Of a stretch of 7,385 bases of DNA, positions 1-6,849 are shown one piece after another. The stretch's first letter is position 1, and each line of letters begins with the position of its first letter. Source of the DNA: Nitrospinaceae bacterium (GTDB taxonomy: Bacteria > Nitrospinota > Nitrospinia > Nitrospinales > VA-1); assembly GCA_016763735.1 (NCBI GenBank), contig JAESTE010000071.1, positions 1-7,385 of the forward strand, written 5' to 3'. The translations under genes were made by a program, and so were the position numbers. A model generated the notes under the pieces. That model ran no database searches, was not told the DNA's origin, and saw only the letters and a list, made by a program, of their open reading frames with translations.

Positions 1-896
1 ATCGTCGACACTTCAGCATAAGCAAGTTGCACATCTTTGGCGGTTTTCAGTTTCGCAAGCGATGGCATCATATCTTCCAATGCGATTCTGTAATCATTTT
101 TGAGTGCGCCGGAAAGAATAGTTTCCATAATGGGAGACAAATATTTTGAGTCGTCACGCCATCTTGTTTCCAGTAATTTCGCGATTCCCTCATGCATCCA
201 TAGGGGCAACCGATTGCGGCTCTTCTTTGTCAGGAGGTAATGCACGTATTCGTGGCTCAGGGTATCCATCCAGTTGAATCCACGAACCAGTGACCCTGGC
301 GAAATCATCATAATGCGATTGTATTTACACAGTGCGACTGTCCCGGATGTGAGAATGTCTTGTAAGGTCAGTGGGGAAATTTTAGAAAACGGTTGCCGAT
401 CTGGATAAAACTCTATGAGAACTTTTTCCTGAGGATAATGATCGAGAATTTTTCCTAGCACCTGGTAAGATTTTTCCAGTGCTTCCTCTGCGAAAATTAG
501 AAGAACTTCATCTGGCCCTTCTTCATAACGAAAGCGGAAATGTGCAGTTTCTCGAGTTACAAAATTTTTGGTAGCCTTGTGGGTGGCCTCGACTCGCTTC
601 TTGAACTCGGCAACTTCTTCGTAGGAATCACCGACTCTTTCCAGAATCTTCCACGCACGCTCATAGTTTCCTTTTAAAAATTCAATTCGCGCGCTGAGAA
701 AATGCGCGTCACCGGATTCGGGATGTTTTTGTAGAAGGGAATTAGAGAGTTTTTCGGCGGCAATCAAATCCCAATCTTGAGCAAGTTCATAACCCTTGAG
801 CACTTTGTCAGTGAATGTTGGTGCGGCAGATGTGGTGCCGGAAAGAGCGAGAACGAATACTCCGAGAGAAAAGAATATTTTTATTTCTTTTGTCAT
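1..896 (-). CDS. Exported zinc metallopeptidase, gluzincin (peptidase MA-like), with N-terminal TPR-like segment; 3' end cut by window
   Basis: This frame stays open from the ATG at 896-894 to the window edge, giving 298 residues with the C-terminus missing. Residues 1-24 form a Sec signal (basic start, hydrophobic core, TSA/A cleavage). Residues about 28-100 are alpha-helical and TPR-like (ARIEFLKGNYERAWKIL). From about residue 115 the sequence resembles the peptidase MA-like family: HEYVH at 215-219 supplies two zinc-ligand histidines and the catalytic Glu216. WMHEG at 233-237 supplies Glu236 as the likely third ligand, the usual gluzincin spacing. It probably cleaves proteins in the periplasm or at the envelope; the substrate is unknown. 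The start overlaps the stop of the upstream coiled-coil gene (ATGA, 4 bp), and a weak AGGGA lies 9 nt upstream (906-910), so translational coupling is likely. The fold call is well supported by the motifs; the exact subfamily is not. Confidence 0.85.
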   Translation of the reverse strand, partial: MTKEIKIFFSLGVFVLALSGTTSAAPTFTDKVLKGYELAQDWDLIAAEKLSNSLLQKHPESGDAHFLSARIEFLKGNYERAWKILERVGDSYEEVAEFKKRVEATHKATKNFVTRETAHFRFRYEEGPDEVLLIFAEEALEKSYQVLGKILDHYPQEKVLIEFYPDRQPFSKISPLTLQDILTSGTVALCKYNRIMMISPGSLVRGFNWMDTLSHEYVHYLLTKKSRNRLPLWMHEGIAKLLETRWRDDSKYLSPIMETILSGALKNDYRIALEDMMPSLAKLKTAKDVQLAYAEVST

Positions 897-3800
897 TGTA
901 CTAGTTCCCTATAATATTCGTTGACCAGTTGTTCGTAGTTCTTTGGTGTTTGTTTTTTCATGGCATCGAGAATGTCTTCGCGGAACTCGCTGGGTACTTT
1001 GTATTGGTCGTCCGAAGGCAAGAGAACTCTTTCCTTCTGCATTCGCACAGCACCTCCACGTCTTGAGTCTCTGCGACTTCCCGTTCCAAGCCGAAGCTGG
1101 TTTTGTTGTTTGCCTTGTTGGGACATTTGCGACCCAGACTTTTTCATTTCGTTTAACATATTCTGCGCTTCTCGAATTTGTTTCAGGGCCTTGTTTTCAG
1201 ACTCAATACTTCTTTGTACCTGATTTCCTTGTAAGCGAGACTCAGCACGTTGCAGGTTTTTTCCTGCCATCTGCATGTTTTGCGCGAGGGAGGGTGGCAG
1301 TAAAGGATTCCTCTGGTTCATTTCAGAAAACTGTTTTTGCATTCCTTCGGTTTTTCCTCGCATAGCTTTTTCCTGCTGTGCCATTTCCTTTAACTTTCTC
1401 TTCGCTTCTGTGGAAAGGAGCGAATCATTGTTGGTTTCGATCGAACGTTTCAATGATCCGAGCTTCTTGGATATCTCTCCGTTCAATCGAGTCACCTTCT
1501 TCAAGTCATCTCTTATCTTACCGCTGATATCTTGGTTTCGCGAAGCTTGCATATTGCTTTGCCAGCGGAATATTTCCGGATAGGTGTTCTTGAAAAGCAA
1601 ATTGAATTCGTTCAATTCATTTAATTCGGCAAGCTCTTTCAATGAATCGTATTTTTTCTGTAGTTCCGGAAGTTTCTCCTTGAACTCCTGTAGTCTCATT
1701 GCCCTGAGAGAACTCATTTCAGATAATGTGCTGGAAAGTTGTCGTTGGCGGTCTTTCAATTCCGTAAAGTTTTTCGCGAGACTCTCGTTAAGGCTGGAGT
1801 CTATGGTCTCTTGTCCCAGCGATTGTATTTCCTGATTTAGAGCGGATTCTTTTTCAAGAAGTTTGCTCAGTTTTTTCATGGCTGAATGTTCATTGAGATA
1901 GTTTTTATCGTCATCAAGGATGGAGCGAATGGATTCCACATCTTTTTTGAGTTCTTCAAAAAACTTTTTAACCAGCGACTCAAACTTTTTGGACTGCTTC
2001 TGTCGCAGTTCCTGGTTTATTTCTGAAGTTTTTTTAATGATCTCACGCTGTTTCTTCTCCATGTTTTTTAATTCAAGCGTAGACTCGTTGAGTTGTTCCA
2101 TCATTTCTGTGTCCACCATTTCTTCCATAGAAGATTCAGCTTGATTTAATTGCTCGGCAAAGTTTCTTAACTCCTCAGCCATTTTTTTAAGTTGCTCCAT
2201 GGCTTCATCCATTTTTCCTTGATTCGCCAAGTCTTGAATTTTTTCAATCGACGCCATCATTTTTTCCAAGTTCATGCTTTTGAAAGATTTGGAATTTAGG
2301 AATTCATCGGGCATCGATTGGTTTTGCTGCGCCAACTTTTCCATGAGTTGTTTTAACGTTTGCTGTATCTGGTCGAGTTTGGATTTGAGCTGGTTGGAGT
2401 TCAAAGGGGACTTTTTGTTTTTCAGGTTTTTAAATTCTTCCTGTAGGGCCTCGGTAAGTTCTGACAGCTGATTTTCCAAGTCCATTACCCTATCCATTTT
2501 TTGGCGATTGGTGATTTTTATCAGGTAAAGAATATCGCGTTCTAAATGAGTGACCATGCGATCATTTAAAACTTCGATAGAGAATAAGCTGTAGCCTACC
2601 GGGGTGGGTTTCATTTCTGTTTCCTGAAGTTTCCTAATCGCATCAATTTTATCTTGACGGATTGTCTTTAACCCCGAAATGATATTGTTTAATAATGTCA
2701 GGTAAGCTTGCGGAAAATTTTCAAGTTCTTCCGCCTGATTTTTTATATGTTGCGCGAGGCCAATAATATCAATCAGGGCATCGGCATTGGAGGCAAGTAG
2801 TTTTTTTCCGTAAAGAGCATCCTTCGTGGTTGTCTTTAGAATGTTGTCCTCTGGCAATCCGGTTGCTAACAAGGCGATCATTTTCTCTGTCAATTCATCC
2901 TGAAGCCGGACAAGGTTTTCCTGCTCCTTACGCGAGTCGAAAATGGTAAAGCGAATCATTTCGGACTGGTTTTTGTTGGGGCCGGAAACATTATTGTTAT
3001 CTTTTATTTCCAGATAATACTGAATTTCTTTTCCAGGCTTTAACGATTCCATGGCCAGGTTCCAGGTAAACCTTCCCTGATATGCTTTTTCTCCATTTTT
3101 TAGGTTTTTGATGTTTTTTCGAATTGTGTTGTCATCGATGTGAGCGACTAGTTCTATGCTGCGGATGCCAAAGTCATCGCTTCCTTCATAAAATATCTGG
3201 ATTTTATCGGTATCAAAGTAAACGGGTTTCGGATTGGCGGGAAATAAAAGAATGCGCGGTTTTTGATCTTTCTCGAGCTCGATGGGGAATTTTTGCGGCA
3301 ACACTGTTCGGGTTCCTGACTGCCCTTTAACTCTGAATTGGTAGAAGCCTTTTTCGCGAACCATAAAAGACCCGGATAAGGAGGACTCCTTTTTTAACTC
3401 CATGAGAAATGAGTCTTTCTCGTTAATGACAAGGCTGGCGGTTTGAACTGCTTGATTGCTTTTTCCTTCAATGACAACTTCTGTTCCAGGTAATGCTTTT
3501 ACAGATCCATCAGATGGGTTTATCCTTTTCGCTGACAAGCGGGTGTAAGCGGGATAGTTCAATGTCAGTGCGAGATCATGGATGCTGTAAACCGGTTCTG
3601 GCAATTTGGGGTTTGAAATATTTCTCTCTGCAGCCACTGTTTGCGGGGGATTAATCGAAGCGTTTCTGTTTTTTAGTGCTTGTTGCCAGAAGTCGGGAAC
3701 GATGAAGGTGGTGACCAAGCCAAGTGCCAAAGTGCTTAGAAATAAATTTCTTGAATGTGTCGTCTGGCCTTTTTCAATAACGGAATCGGCGTTTAGCTTT

Positions 3801-4207
3801 GTCAGGTGTTCCTGGGTTCGAGCCAACAGTTCGTGAATAAAAGCGGAAGAGAAAATTTTATCTTTGGCAGGCTCGGAAACAAGCTCACCCAATTGCGCGG
3901 AATTTATGAGTGAATTGTTTAATTCGGGGTATTTCTTTTCAGTAAGTAGAACCGCCGCCTCCCGACCGATTTTTTTTAATAAACTGGAGCGCGCCGTGGA
4001 GTAGACATACTTCCCTATAATCAATAAAAGAAGGATGGATGCGTAATAACTCATTGCCGCAGGTTGCAGGTAATAAAACAGTGCCACGCACAAGAGGGTT
4101 CCCAGAAGGGCAGTAAAAAACAGATAGGTTCCTAATATAAGCCGGATTCGATTGCTGCTTTTCTGGACGCGAATCAGAAACTGGTTTATTTGGGAGTAAG
4201 CTTCCAT
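893..4207 (-). CDS. Large membrane-anchored coiled-coil protein, DUF4175-like
   Basis: The product has 1104 residues. Hydrophobic segments at about 22-47 and 52-70 form a membrane hairpin, and a third lies at about 154-172. Next come two beta-rich Ig-like stretches: about 205-312 (with LTLNYPAYT) and 318-425 (FDTDKIQIFYEGSDDFGI, ending in YYLEIKDNN). Residues about 425-1020 are mostly charged, Gln/Lys/Glu-rich helix and coiled coil. Near the end are a P-P-x-L-AQNMQMA segment (971-981), a Gln-rich and Arg-rich linker (1024-1052), and a compact tail (1067-1104) ending in YEQLVNEYYRELVQ. This order matches DUF4175/TIGR02302-type envelope proteins, whose biochemical role is not established. The bulk of the protein is probably periplasmic. 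The start is bounded by an in-frame TAA at 4237-4235. No Shine-Dalgarno is visible upstream, so translation may depend on the slipin gene 59 bp before it. No enzymatic motif was seen. Confidence 0.82.
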   Translation of the reverse strand: MEAYSQINQFLIRVQKSSNRIRLILGTYLFFTALLGTLLCVALFYYLQPAAMSYYASILLLLIIGKYVYSTARSSLLKKIGREAAVLLTEKKYPELNNSLINSAQLGELVSEPAKDKIFSSAFIHELLARTQEHLTKLNADSVIEKGQTTHSRNLFLSTLALGLVTTFIVPDFWQQALKNRNASINPPQTVAAERNISNPKLPEPVYSIHDLALTLNYPAYTRLSAKRINPSDGSVKALPGTEVVIEGKSNQAVQTASLVINEKDSFLMELKKESSLSGSFMVREKGFYQFRVKGQSGTRTVLPQKFPIELEKDQKPRILLFPANPKPVYFDTDKIQIFYEGSDDFGIRSIELVAHIDDNTIRKNIKNLKNGEKAYQGRFTWNLAMESLKPGKEIQYYLEIKDNNNVSGPNKNQSEMIRFTIFDSRKEQENLVRLQDELTEKMIALLATGLPEDNILKTTTKDALYGKKLLASNADALIDIIGLAQHIKNQAEELENFPQAYLTLLNNIISGLKTIRQDKIDAIRKLQETEMKPTPVGYSLFSIEVLNDRMVTHLERDILYLIKITNRQKMDRVMDLENQLSELTEALQEEFKNLKNKKSPLNSNQLKSKLDQIQQTLKQLMEKLAQQNQSMPDEFLNSKSFKSMNLEKMMASIEKIQDLANQGKMDEAMEQLKKMAEELRNFAEQLNQAESSMEEMVDTEMMEQLNESTLELKNMEKKQREIIKKTSEINQELRQKQSKKFESLVKKFFEELKKDVESIRSILDDDKNYLNEHSAMKKLSKLLEKESALNQEIQSLGQETIDSSLNESLAKNFTELKDRQRQLSSTLSEMSSLRAMRLQEFKEKLPELQKKYDSLKELAELNELNEFNLLFKNTYPEIFRWQSNMQASRNQDISGKIRDDLKKVTRLNGEISKKLGSLKRSIETNNDSLLSTEAKRKLKEMAQQEKAMRGKTEGMQKQFSEMNQRNPLLPPSLAQNMQMAGKNLQRAESRLQGNQVQRSIESENKALKQIREAQNMLNEMKKSGSQMSQQGKQQNQLRLGTGSRRDSRRGGAVRMQKERVLLPSDDQYKVPSEFREDILDAMKKQTPKNYEQLVNEYYRELVQ

Positions 4208-4266
4208 AAAAATACGGGAGAAAATATTATTTCGTTACGACTTCTACTAAAAATAATAAAATTGTA

Positions 4267-5016
4267 TCAGGGCTTATTCCCCTTGTTTCGGAATGAATCA
4301 AATAATTCAATAGGGATAGGAATATAAGTATGGTTGCCCTCATTGTTAGAGAGATCTAACAAAGTCTGAAAAAATCGTAGTTGCAAAGCGGGCGGGTGGC
4401 TACCGATCAAGTCTGCCGCATCACAGGTTTTCTGCGCCGCTTCGAATTCGCCCTGGGCATTGATGACTTTTGCGCGTCGCTCGCGTTCTGCTTCTGCCTG
4501 TTTTGCCAATGCTCTTTGCATTTCCTGCGGCAGGTCAACATTTTTAACTTCAACGTTTGCAACCTTGACACCCCAAGGCTCGGTTTGTTCATCAATAACC
4601 TTTTGTAGATGAGCGTTGATTTCTTCGCGATTGGATAGCAAATCGTCAAGGGTGCTTTGTCCTAATATACTTCGCAATGTGGTCTGCGCAAGCTGAGAGG
4701 TTGCGTAAAGAAAATCTTCAACCTCAATGATCGCCTTTTGCGAGTCCACAACACGAAAATAGATTACCGCGTTGACCTTCACGGTTACGTTGTCTTTAGT
4801 GATGATGTCTTGTGGGGGGACATCCATAACTACGGTACGCAGGCTAATCTTGACCATTTTCTGTATTCCGGGAAAAACAATAACGACCCCGGGGCCTTTT
4901 ACTTTCCAGAACCTTCCCAGTAGAAATACAACACCTCGTTCATATTCCCTCAATACTCGGAATGTGCTGAATAACACCAAGCCTAGTAATATAGAAATAG
5001 TCAGTAGAGTATCCAT
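4267..5016 (-). CDS. Slipin (stomatin-like SPFH/band 7 membrane protein)
   Basis: This 249-residue protein has the normal slipin length. One hydrophobic N-terminal segment (about 3-19) anchors it. The SPFH domain follows, with typical stretches: EYERGVVFLLGRF (24-36), GPGVVIVFPGIQ (41-52), DVPPQDIITKDNV (65-77), LRSILGQSTLDDLL (114-127) and WGVKVANVEVKNVDLP (148-163). A charged helix rich in Ala, Glu and Arg (166-197) drives oligomerisation in this family. The conserved C-terminal signature (HPPALQLRFFQTL, 207-219) separates slipins from HflK/HflC. Slipins assemble into large rings on the membrane and organise partner proteins, often NfeD or proteases. Here the usual NfeD gene is not adjacent: upstream is a divergent gene and downstream is the DUF4175-like gene. 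A strong Shine-Dalgarno (AGGAG, 8 nt before the ATG) fixes the start. Confidence 0.94.
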   Translation of the reverse strand: MDTLLTISILLGLVLFSTFRVLREYERGVVFLLGRFWKVKGPGVVIVFPGIQKMVKISLRTVVMDVPPQDIITKDNVTVKVNAVIYFRVVDSQKAIIEVEDFLYATSQLAQTTLRSILGQSTLDDLLSNREEINAHLQKVIDEQTEPWGVKVANVEVKNVDLPQEMQRALAKQAEAERERRAKVINAQGEFEAAQKTCDAADLIGSHPPALQLRFFQTLLDLSNNEGNHTYIPIPIELFDSFRNKGNKP

Positions 5017-5023
5017 TTACGAT

Positions 5024-5030
5024 TCTCCTA
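5024..5030 (-). promoter_or_regulatory. Ribosome binding site of the slipin gene
   Basis: Read on the minus strand this is TAGGAGA, with AGGAG ending 8 nt before the ATG at 5016. It is the strongest translation signal of the leftward gene set and supports the short N-terminus of the slipin. The two genes behind it have weak or no such site. Confidence 0.75.
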
Positions 5031-5087
5031 ATAAGTTTCGATTTCTACTTCAATAGTAACAACTTTTGTATGCCAAATCCGATTAAT

Positions 5088-5100
5088 CCCACAAAGTGGG
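5088..5100. repeat. Small perfect inverted repeat in the slipin 5' leader
   Basis: CCCAC and GTGGG flank a 3-base AAA loop. It would lie in the 5' untranslated leader of the slipin transcript if the promoter at 5180-5208 is correct, 72 bp before the slipin start codon. There is no run of U after it on either strand, so it does not look like an intrinsic terminator. Its role is unknown, and a 5-bp stem can arise by chance. Confidence 0.35.
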
Positions 5101-5179
5101 CTTCATTCCCCGTGTCTTGCCACGCCTGTTAAATGAAAATATTTTTGGGATACCCCGTCTGCTTGCGGCGAGGTCGTTC

Positions 5180-5208
5180 ATTATAGAAGGGCATTTCGTT
5201 GCCCTGAA
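5180..5208 (-). promoter_or_regulatory. Candidate sigma70-type promoter for the leftward slipin gene set
   Basis: On the minus strand there is a perfect -10 hexamer TATAAT (5185-5180), a 17-nt spacer, and a poor -35 hexamer TTCAGG (5208-5203). Transcription would begin near 5173, leaving a leader of roughly 155 nt before the slipin ATG. The weak -35 and the inverted repeat filling the spacer suggest a promoter that needs or responds to a regulator. The assignment rests only on consensus matching. Confidence 0.4.
5188..5205. promoter_or_regulatory. Inverted repeat in the divergent control region, possible operator
   Basis: AGGGCA (5188-5193) and TGCCCT (5200-5205) form a perfect 6-bp dyad separated by 6 bases. 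An outer imperfect arm pair (CATT 5179-5182 and AATG 5207-5210) lies around it. The dyad fills the spacer of the candidate leftward promoter, and its right arm contains the TTGCCC that could be the rightward -35. A dimeric repressor or MerR-type spacer-binding activator could sit here. It might instead be only an RNA hairpin; there is no U-tract, so it is not a classic terminator. Confidence 0.4.
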
Positions 5209-5227
5209 TGTGCTTTTGAATTAAAAT
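5200..5227 (+). promoter_or_regulatory. Weak candidate promoter for the rightward gene set
   Basis: TTGCCC (5200-5205) and TAAAAT (5222-5227) lie 16 bp apart on the plus strand. Transcription would start near 5234, giving a leader of only about 20 nt before the ATG at 5254. The hexamers are imperfect, and such matches are common in AT-rich DNA, so this is tentative. Confidence 0.25.
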
Positions 5228-5253
5228 GGTTTCGACTTTAATGGCTGAAAATA

Positions 5254-6087
5254 ATGGAATTTTACCTGCGTTATCTGTTTGTGTTGATTTTATTTATTGT
5301 TTTCCCCAATCCGGTGCTGGGGCAACCTTTGCAGGTTTTCATTGATAGTGATGTGAACCAAATGGGTCAGGTGAATTTGGCATTGACTATGAAAAACACA
5401 GGCTCAAAACCCGTTTTTCATGTTCAGCCGATGTTTCATTTTCACCACTCGATGTCAATGATGACTGTAATTCAAGAGCTTGGGCCGGGTCAGAGTATTA
5501 CTCTTGAGAACGACAAGCACCCGCCGGTTCTTCGGGTTGGCAGATATCCTGTTTCTGCGAGGGTAAAATATAAAACCCTTTTTGAGGGAGGAGAAAGTAA
5601 AACGATTTTACATACGGATTCTTTTTATTTTGAAGAACCGGTGCAATCGCAAGTCGGAGGCAGTATTCAATCTTCTGGTGGTCCAGCATCATCTAATTTA
5701 AGGATTATGATACAAAATCATTCGGATTCATTAAAAAATGTCAGGATGATGTTGCTGTTGCCTCCGGGTATGATCGCAGAAAAATTTAATGGAATGATGG
5801 GGCTTACGCTAAGAGGCAATGAGAAGAAAAACTTCAATGTGACAGTAAAACGAGGTGGAGATTTGGATGAAGATCGTTTTCCTGTTCGGCTGATGGTAGA
5901 ATATGGCGAAATGCTAAAACATTATTCGGGAGAGATAAGAGGAGTCATGCAGTTTTCTCCTTCCTGGTATTCTGCCAAGTATTTCCCGCATTTTACAGCC
6001 TTGGTAGTAATGGGGTTGATATGGATCGGGTTCTATTTTAGATTTTATAATTCACCACTTAATAAGAAAGGAAATACCAATGCCTAA
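5254..6087 (+). CDS. Exported beta-sandwich protein with C-terminal membrane anchor and His/Met-rich cluster; function unknown
   Basis: I do not recognise this 277-residue protein as a named family. Residues 1-23 form a signal peptide (hydrophobic LFVLILFIVF, likely cut at VLG/QP). Two beta-rich, Ig-like domains follow: about 24-130 (VNLALTMKNTGSKPVFHV) and about 147-235 (LRIMIQNHSDSLKNVRMMLLLPPGM). They resemble the CARDB/NEW3 style of adhesion or scaffold modules. One membrane helix lies at about 246-265, with a short cytoplasmic tail. Bulk localisation is therefore periplasmic, anchored to the inner membrane. Residues 56-70 hold four His and four Met (H56, M60, H62, H64, H65, M67, M69, M70), which could bind copper or haem; this is inference. 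The start is bounded by an in-frame TAA at 5239-5241. No Shine-Dalgarno is visible. The stop overlaps ppiC by 8 bp. Confidence 0.78.
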   Translation: MEFYLRYLFVLILFIVFPNPVLGQPLQVFIDSDVNQMGQVNLALTMKNTGSKPVFHVQPMFHFHHSMSMMTVIQELGPGQSITLENDKHPPVLRVGRYPVSARVKYKTLFEGGESKTILHTDSFYFEEPVQSQVGGSIQSSGGPASSNLRIMIQNHSDSLKNVRMMLLLPPGMIAEKFNGMMGLTLRGNEKKNFNVTVKRGGDLDEDRFPVRLMVEYGEMLKHYSGEIRGVMQFSPSWYSAKYFPHFTALVVMGLIWIGFYFRFYNSPLNKKGNTNA

Positions 6088-6358
6088 AGCAAGCGCTCGA
6101 CATATTCTTGTCAAAACCGAAGAAGCCTGCGTAGATTTAAAAAGTAAGATTGAGGGGGGTGCCGATTTTGCAGATATGGCAAAACAGCATTCAGATTGTC
6201 CCTCTGGAAATGAGGGCGGAAGTTTAGGCGAGTTCAGTCCCGGTCAAATGGTTCCTGAGTTTGATACGGTCGTGTTTAATGACGATGTGGGAAAAGTTCA
6301 TGGTCCGGTTAAAACTCAATTCGGATACCATCTGATCGAGATTACCAGCCGAAGCTAA
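6080..6358 (+). CDS. ppiC: PpiC-type parvulin peptidyl-prolyl cis-trans isomerase
   Basis: The product is a single parvulin domain of 92 residues, almost the length of E. coli PpiC (93), and collinear with it throughout. Active-site residues are present: His8 (in ARHIL), Cys40 (in the SDCPSG motif), Met57 and Phe61 (GQMVPEFD), Phe81 and His84 (TQFGYHLIE). It catalyses cis-trans isomerisation of Xaa-Pro bonds and helps protein folding. It has no signal peptide, so it is cytoplasmic like PpiC and unlike SurA or PrsA. An AAAGGA site (6067-6072) lies 7 nt upstream. The start is inside the end of the preceding gene, giving tight operon coupling. msrA follows after 12 bp. Confidence 0.95.
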   Translation: MPKASARHILVKTEEACVDLKSKIEGGADFADMAKQHSDCPSGNEGGSLGEFSPGQMVPEFDTVVFNDDVGKVHGPVKTQFGYHLIEITSRS

Positions 6359-6370
6359 ATAGGAGGAAGT

Positions 6371-6832
6371 ATGGCAACCGCAATTTTCGGGGCAGGATGT
6401 TTCTGGGGTATCGAAGTAGCCTTTGGCAAAGTGAAAGGGGTTACTTCCACTTCGGTTGGCTACACAGGAGGGGCTATAGACAATCCGACCTATGAGCAGG
6501 TTTGCACGGGGGAAACCAACCATGCAGAAGTGGTTTGGGTTGAGTTCGACCCTTCGTCTGTTTCTTATGAAGAATTGCTCGATGTGTTCTGGGGGTGTCA
6601 CGACCCTACGACATTAAATAGACAGGGGCCAGATAGAGGCACGCAGTATCGCTCTGTAATCTATTTTGCTGATCCGGCTCAGGAAGCGGCTGCGATAAAA
6701 TCTAAAGAACAAAACTCAGGGCGATTTCAAAACCCTATCGTTACAGAAATCACCGCCGCATCAAAGTATTATATTGCTGAGGACTATCATCAACAATATC
6801 TCGCAAAAAGAGGATTGGAAAATTGCCACTAA
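6371..6832 (+). CDS. msrA: Peptide-methionine (S)-S-oxide reductase MsrA
   Basis: This enzyme reduces methionine S-sulfoxide in proteins back to methionine, normally using thioredoxin. At 153 residues it is the compact form of the family. The signature GCFWG (9-13) carries catalytic Cys10. Other conserved elements are VGYTGG (29-34), HAEVVWVEFDP (51-61), FWGCHDPTTLNRQGPD (73-88), GTQYRS (90-95) and YYIAEDYHQQYL (133-144). Cys152, second from the end in the final NCH, is a likely resolving cysteine. There is no signal peptide, so it is cytoplasmic. A strong AGGAGG (6361-6366) sits 4 nt before the ATG. No MsrB is fused or adjacent in the window. The next gene starts 17 bp downstream, so the set is probably cotranscribed. 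Confidence 0.97.
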   Translation: MATAIFGAGCFWGIEVAFGKVKGVTSTSVGYTGGAIDNPTYEQVCTGETNHAEVVWVEFDPSSVSYEELLDVFWGCHDPTTLNRQGPDRGTQYRSVIYFADPAQEAAAIKSKEQNSGRFQNPIVTEITAASKYYIAEDYHQQYLAKRGLENCH

Positions 6833-6840
6833 AAGAAAAG

Positions 6841-6846
6841 AAGGAG
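6841..6846 (+). promoter_or_regulatory. Ribosome binding site of the peroxidase gene, with a short spacer
   Basis: AAGGAG is a good Shine-Dalgarno match but leaves only 3 nt before the ATG at 6850, shorter than usual. It still favours this start because the resulting N-terminus is a clean signal peptide. An in-frame TTG at 6823, inside msrA and preceded by AGAGGA at 6809-6814, is the main alternative and would add nine mostly charged residues. Confidence 0.55.
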
Positions 6847-6849
6847 TTT

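Noticed and set aside
1600..1628. Short tandem-like AATTCGTTCAATTCATTTAA-type pattern
   Set aside because: It encodes ELAELNELNEF in the coiled-coil protein; heptad-like protein repetition explains it.
943..3836. Many plus-strand open frames of 65-140 codons opposite the large coiled-coil gene
   Set aside because: They lie entirely antisense to a long, coherent coding frame, have Ser/Phe/Cys-rich shadow composition (the complement of Lys/Glu/Gln codons), and show no domain or consistent ribosome site.
4208..4266. Terminator between slipin and the coiled-coil gene
   Set aside because: The 59-bp gap is AT-rich with no GC-rich hairpin, so read-through is more likely.
4381..5056. Open frames on both strands overlapping the slipin gene (about 4381-4608, 4407-4649, 4738-4923, 4772-5056)
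   Set aside because: They are shadows of a clear full-length slipin; the peptides show no recognisable family.
5050..5078. Possible sigma54-type promoter on the minus strand (TTGGCAT followed by TTGTT)
   Set aside because: The GG to GC-equivalent spacing is 12 rather than the required 10, and the GC element reads GT.
5133..5186. A 17-codon frame (MKIFLGYPVCLRRGRSL) followed directly by the AGGGCA/TGCCCT hairpin, resembling a leader peptide plus attenuator
   Set aside because: No Shine-Dalgarno precedes it, the hairpin lacks a U-tract, and the stop falls within the candidate promoter elements. Chance is the simpler explanation.
5498..5692. Minus-strand 64-codon frame inside the unknown membrane protein gene
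   Set aside because: It is antisense to a gene with a signal peptide and membrane anchor, and no recognisable features are seen.
6224..6601. Minus-strand 125-codon frame across ppiC and msrA
   Set aside because: Both genes it opposes are unambiguous, and its translation resembles no protein family.
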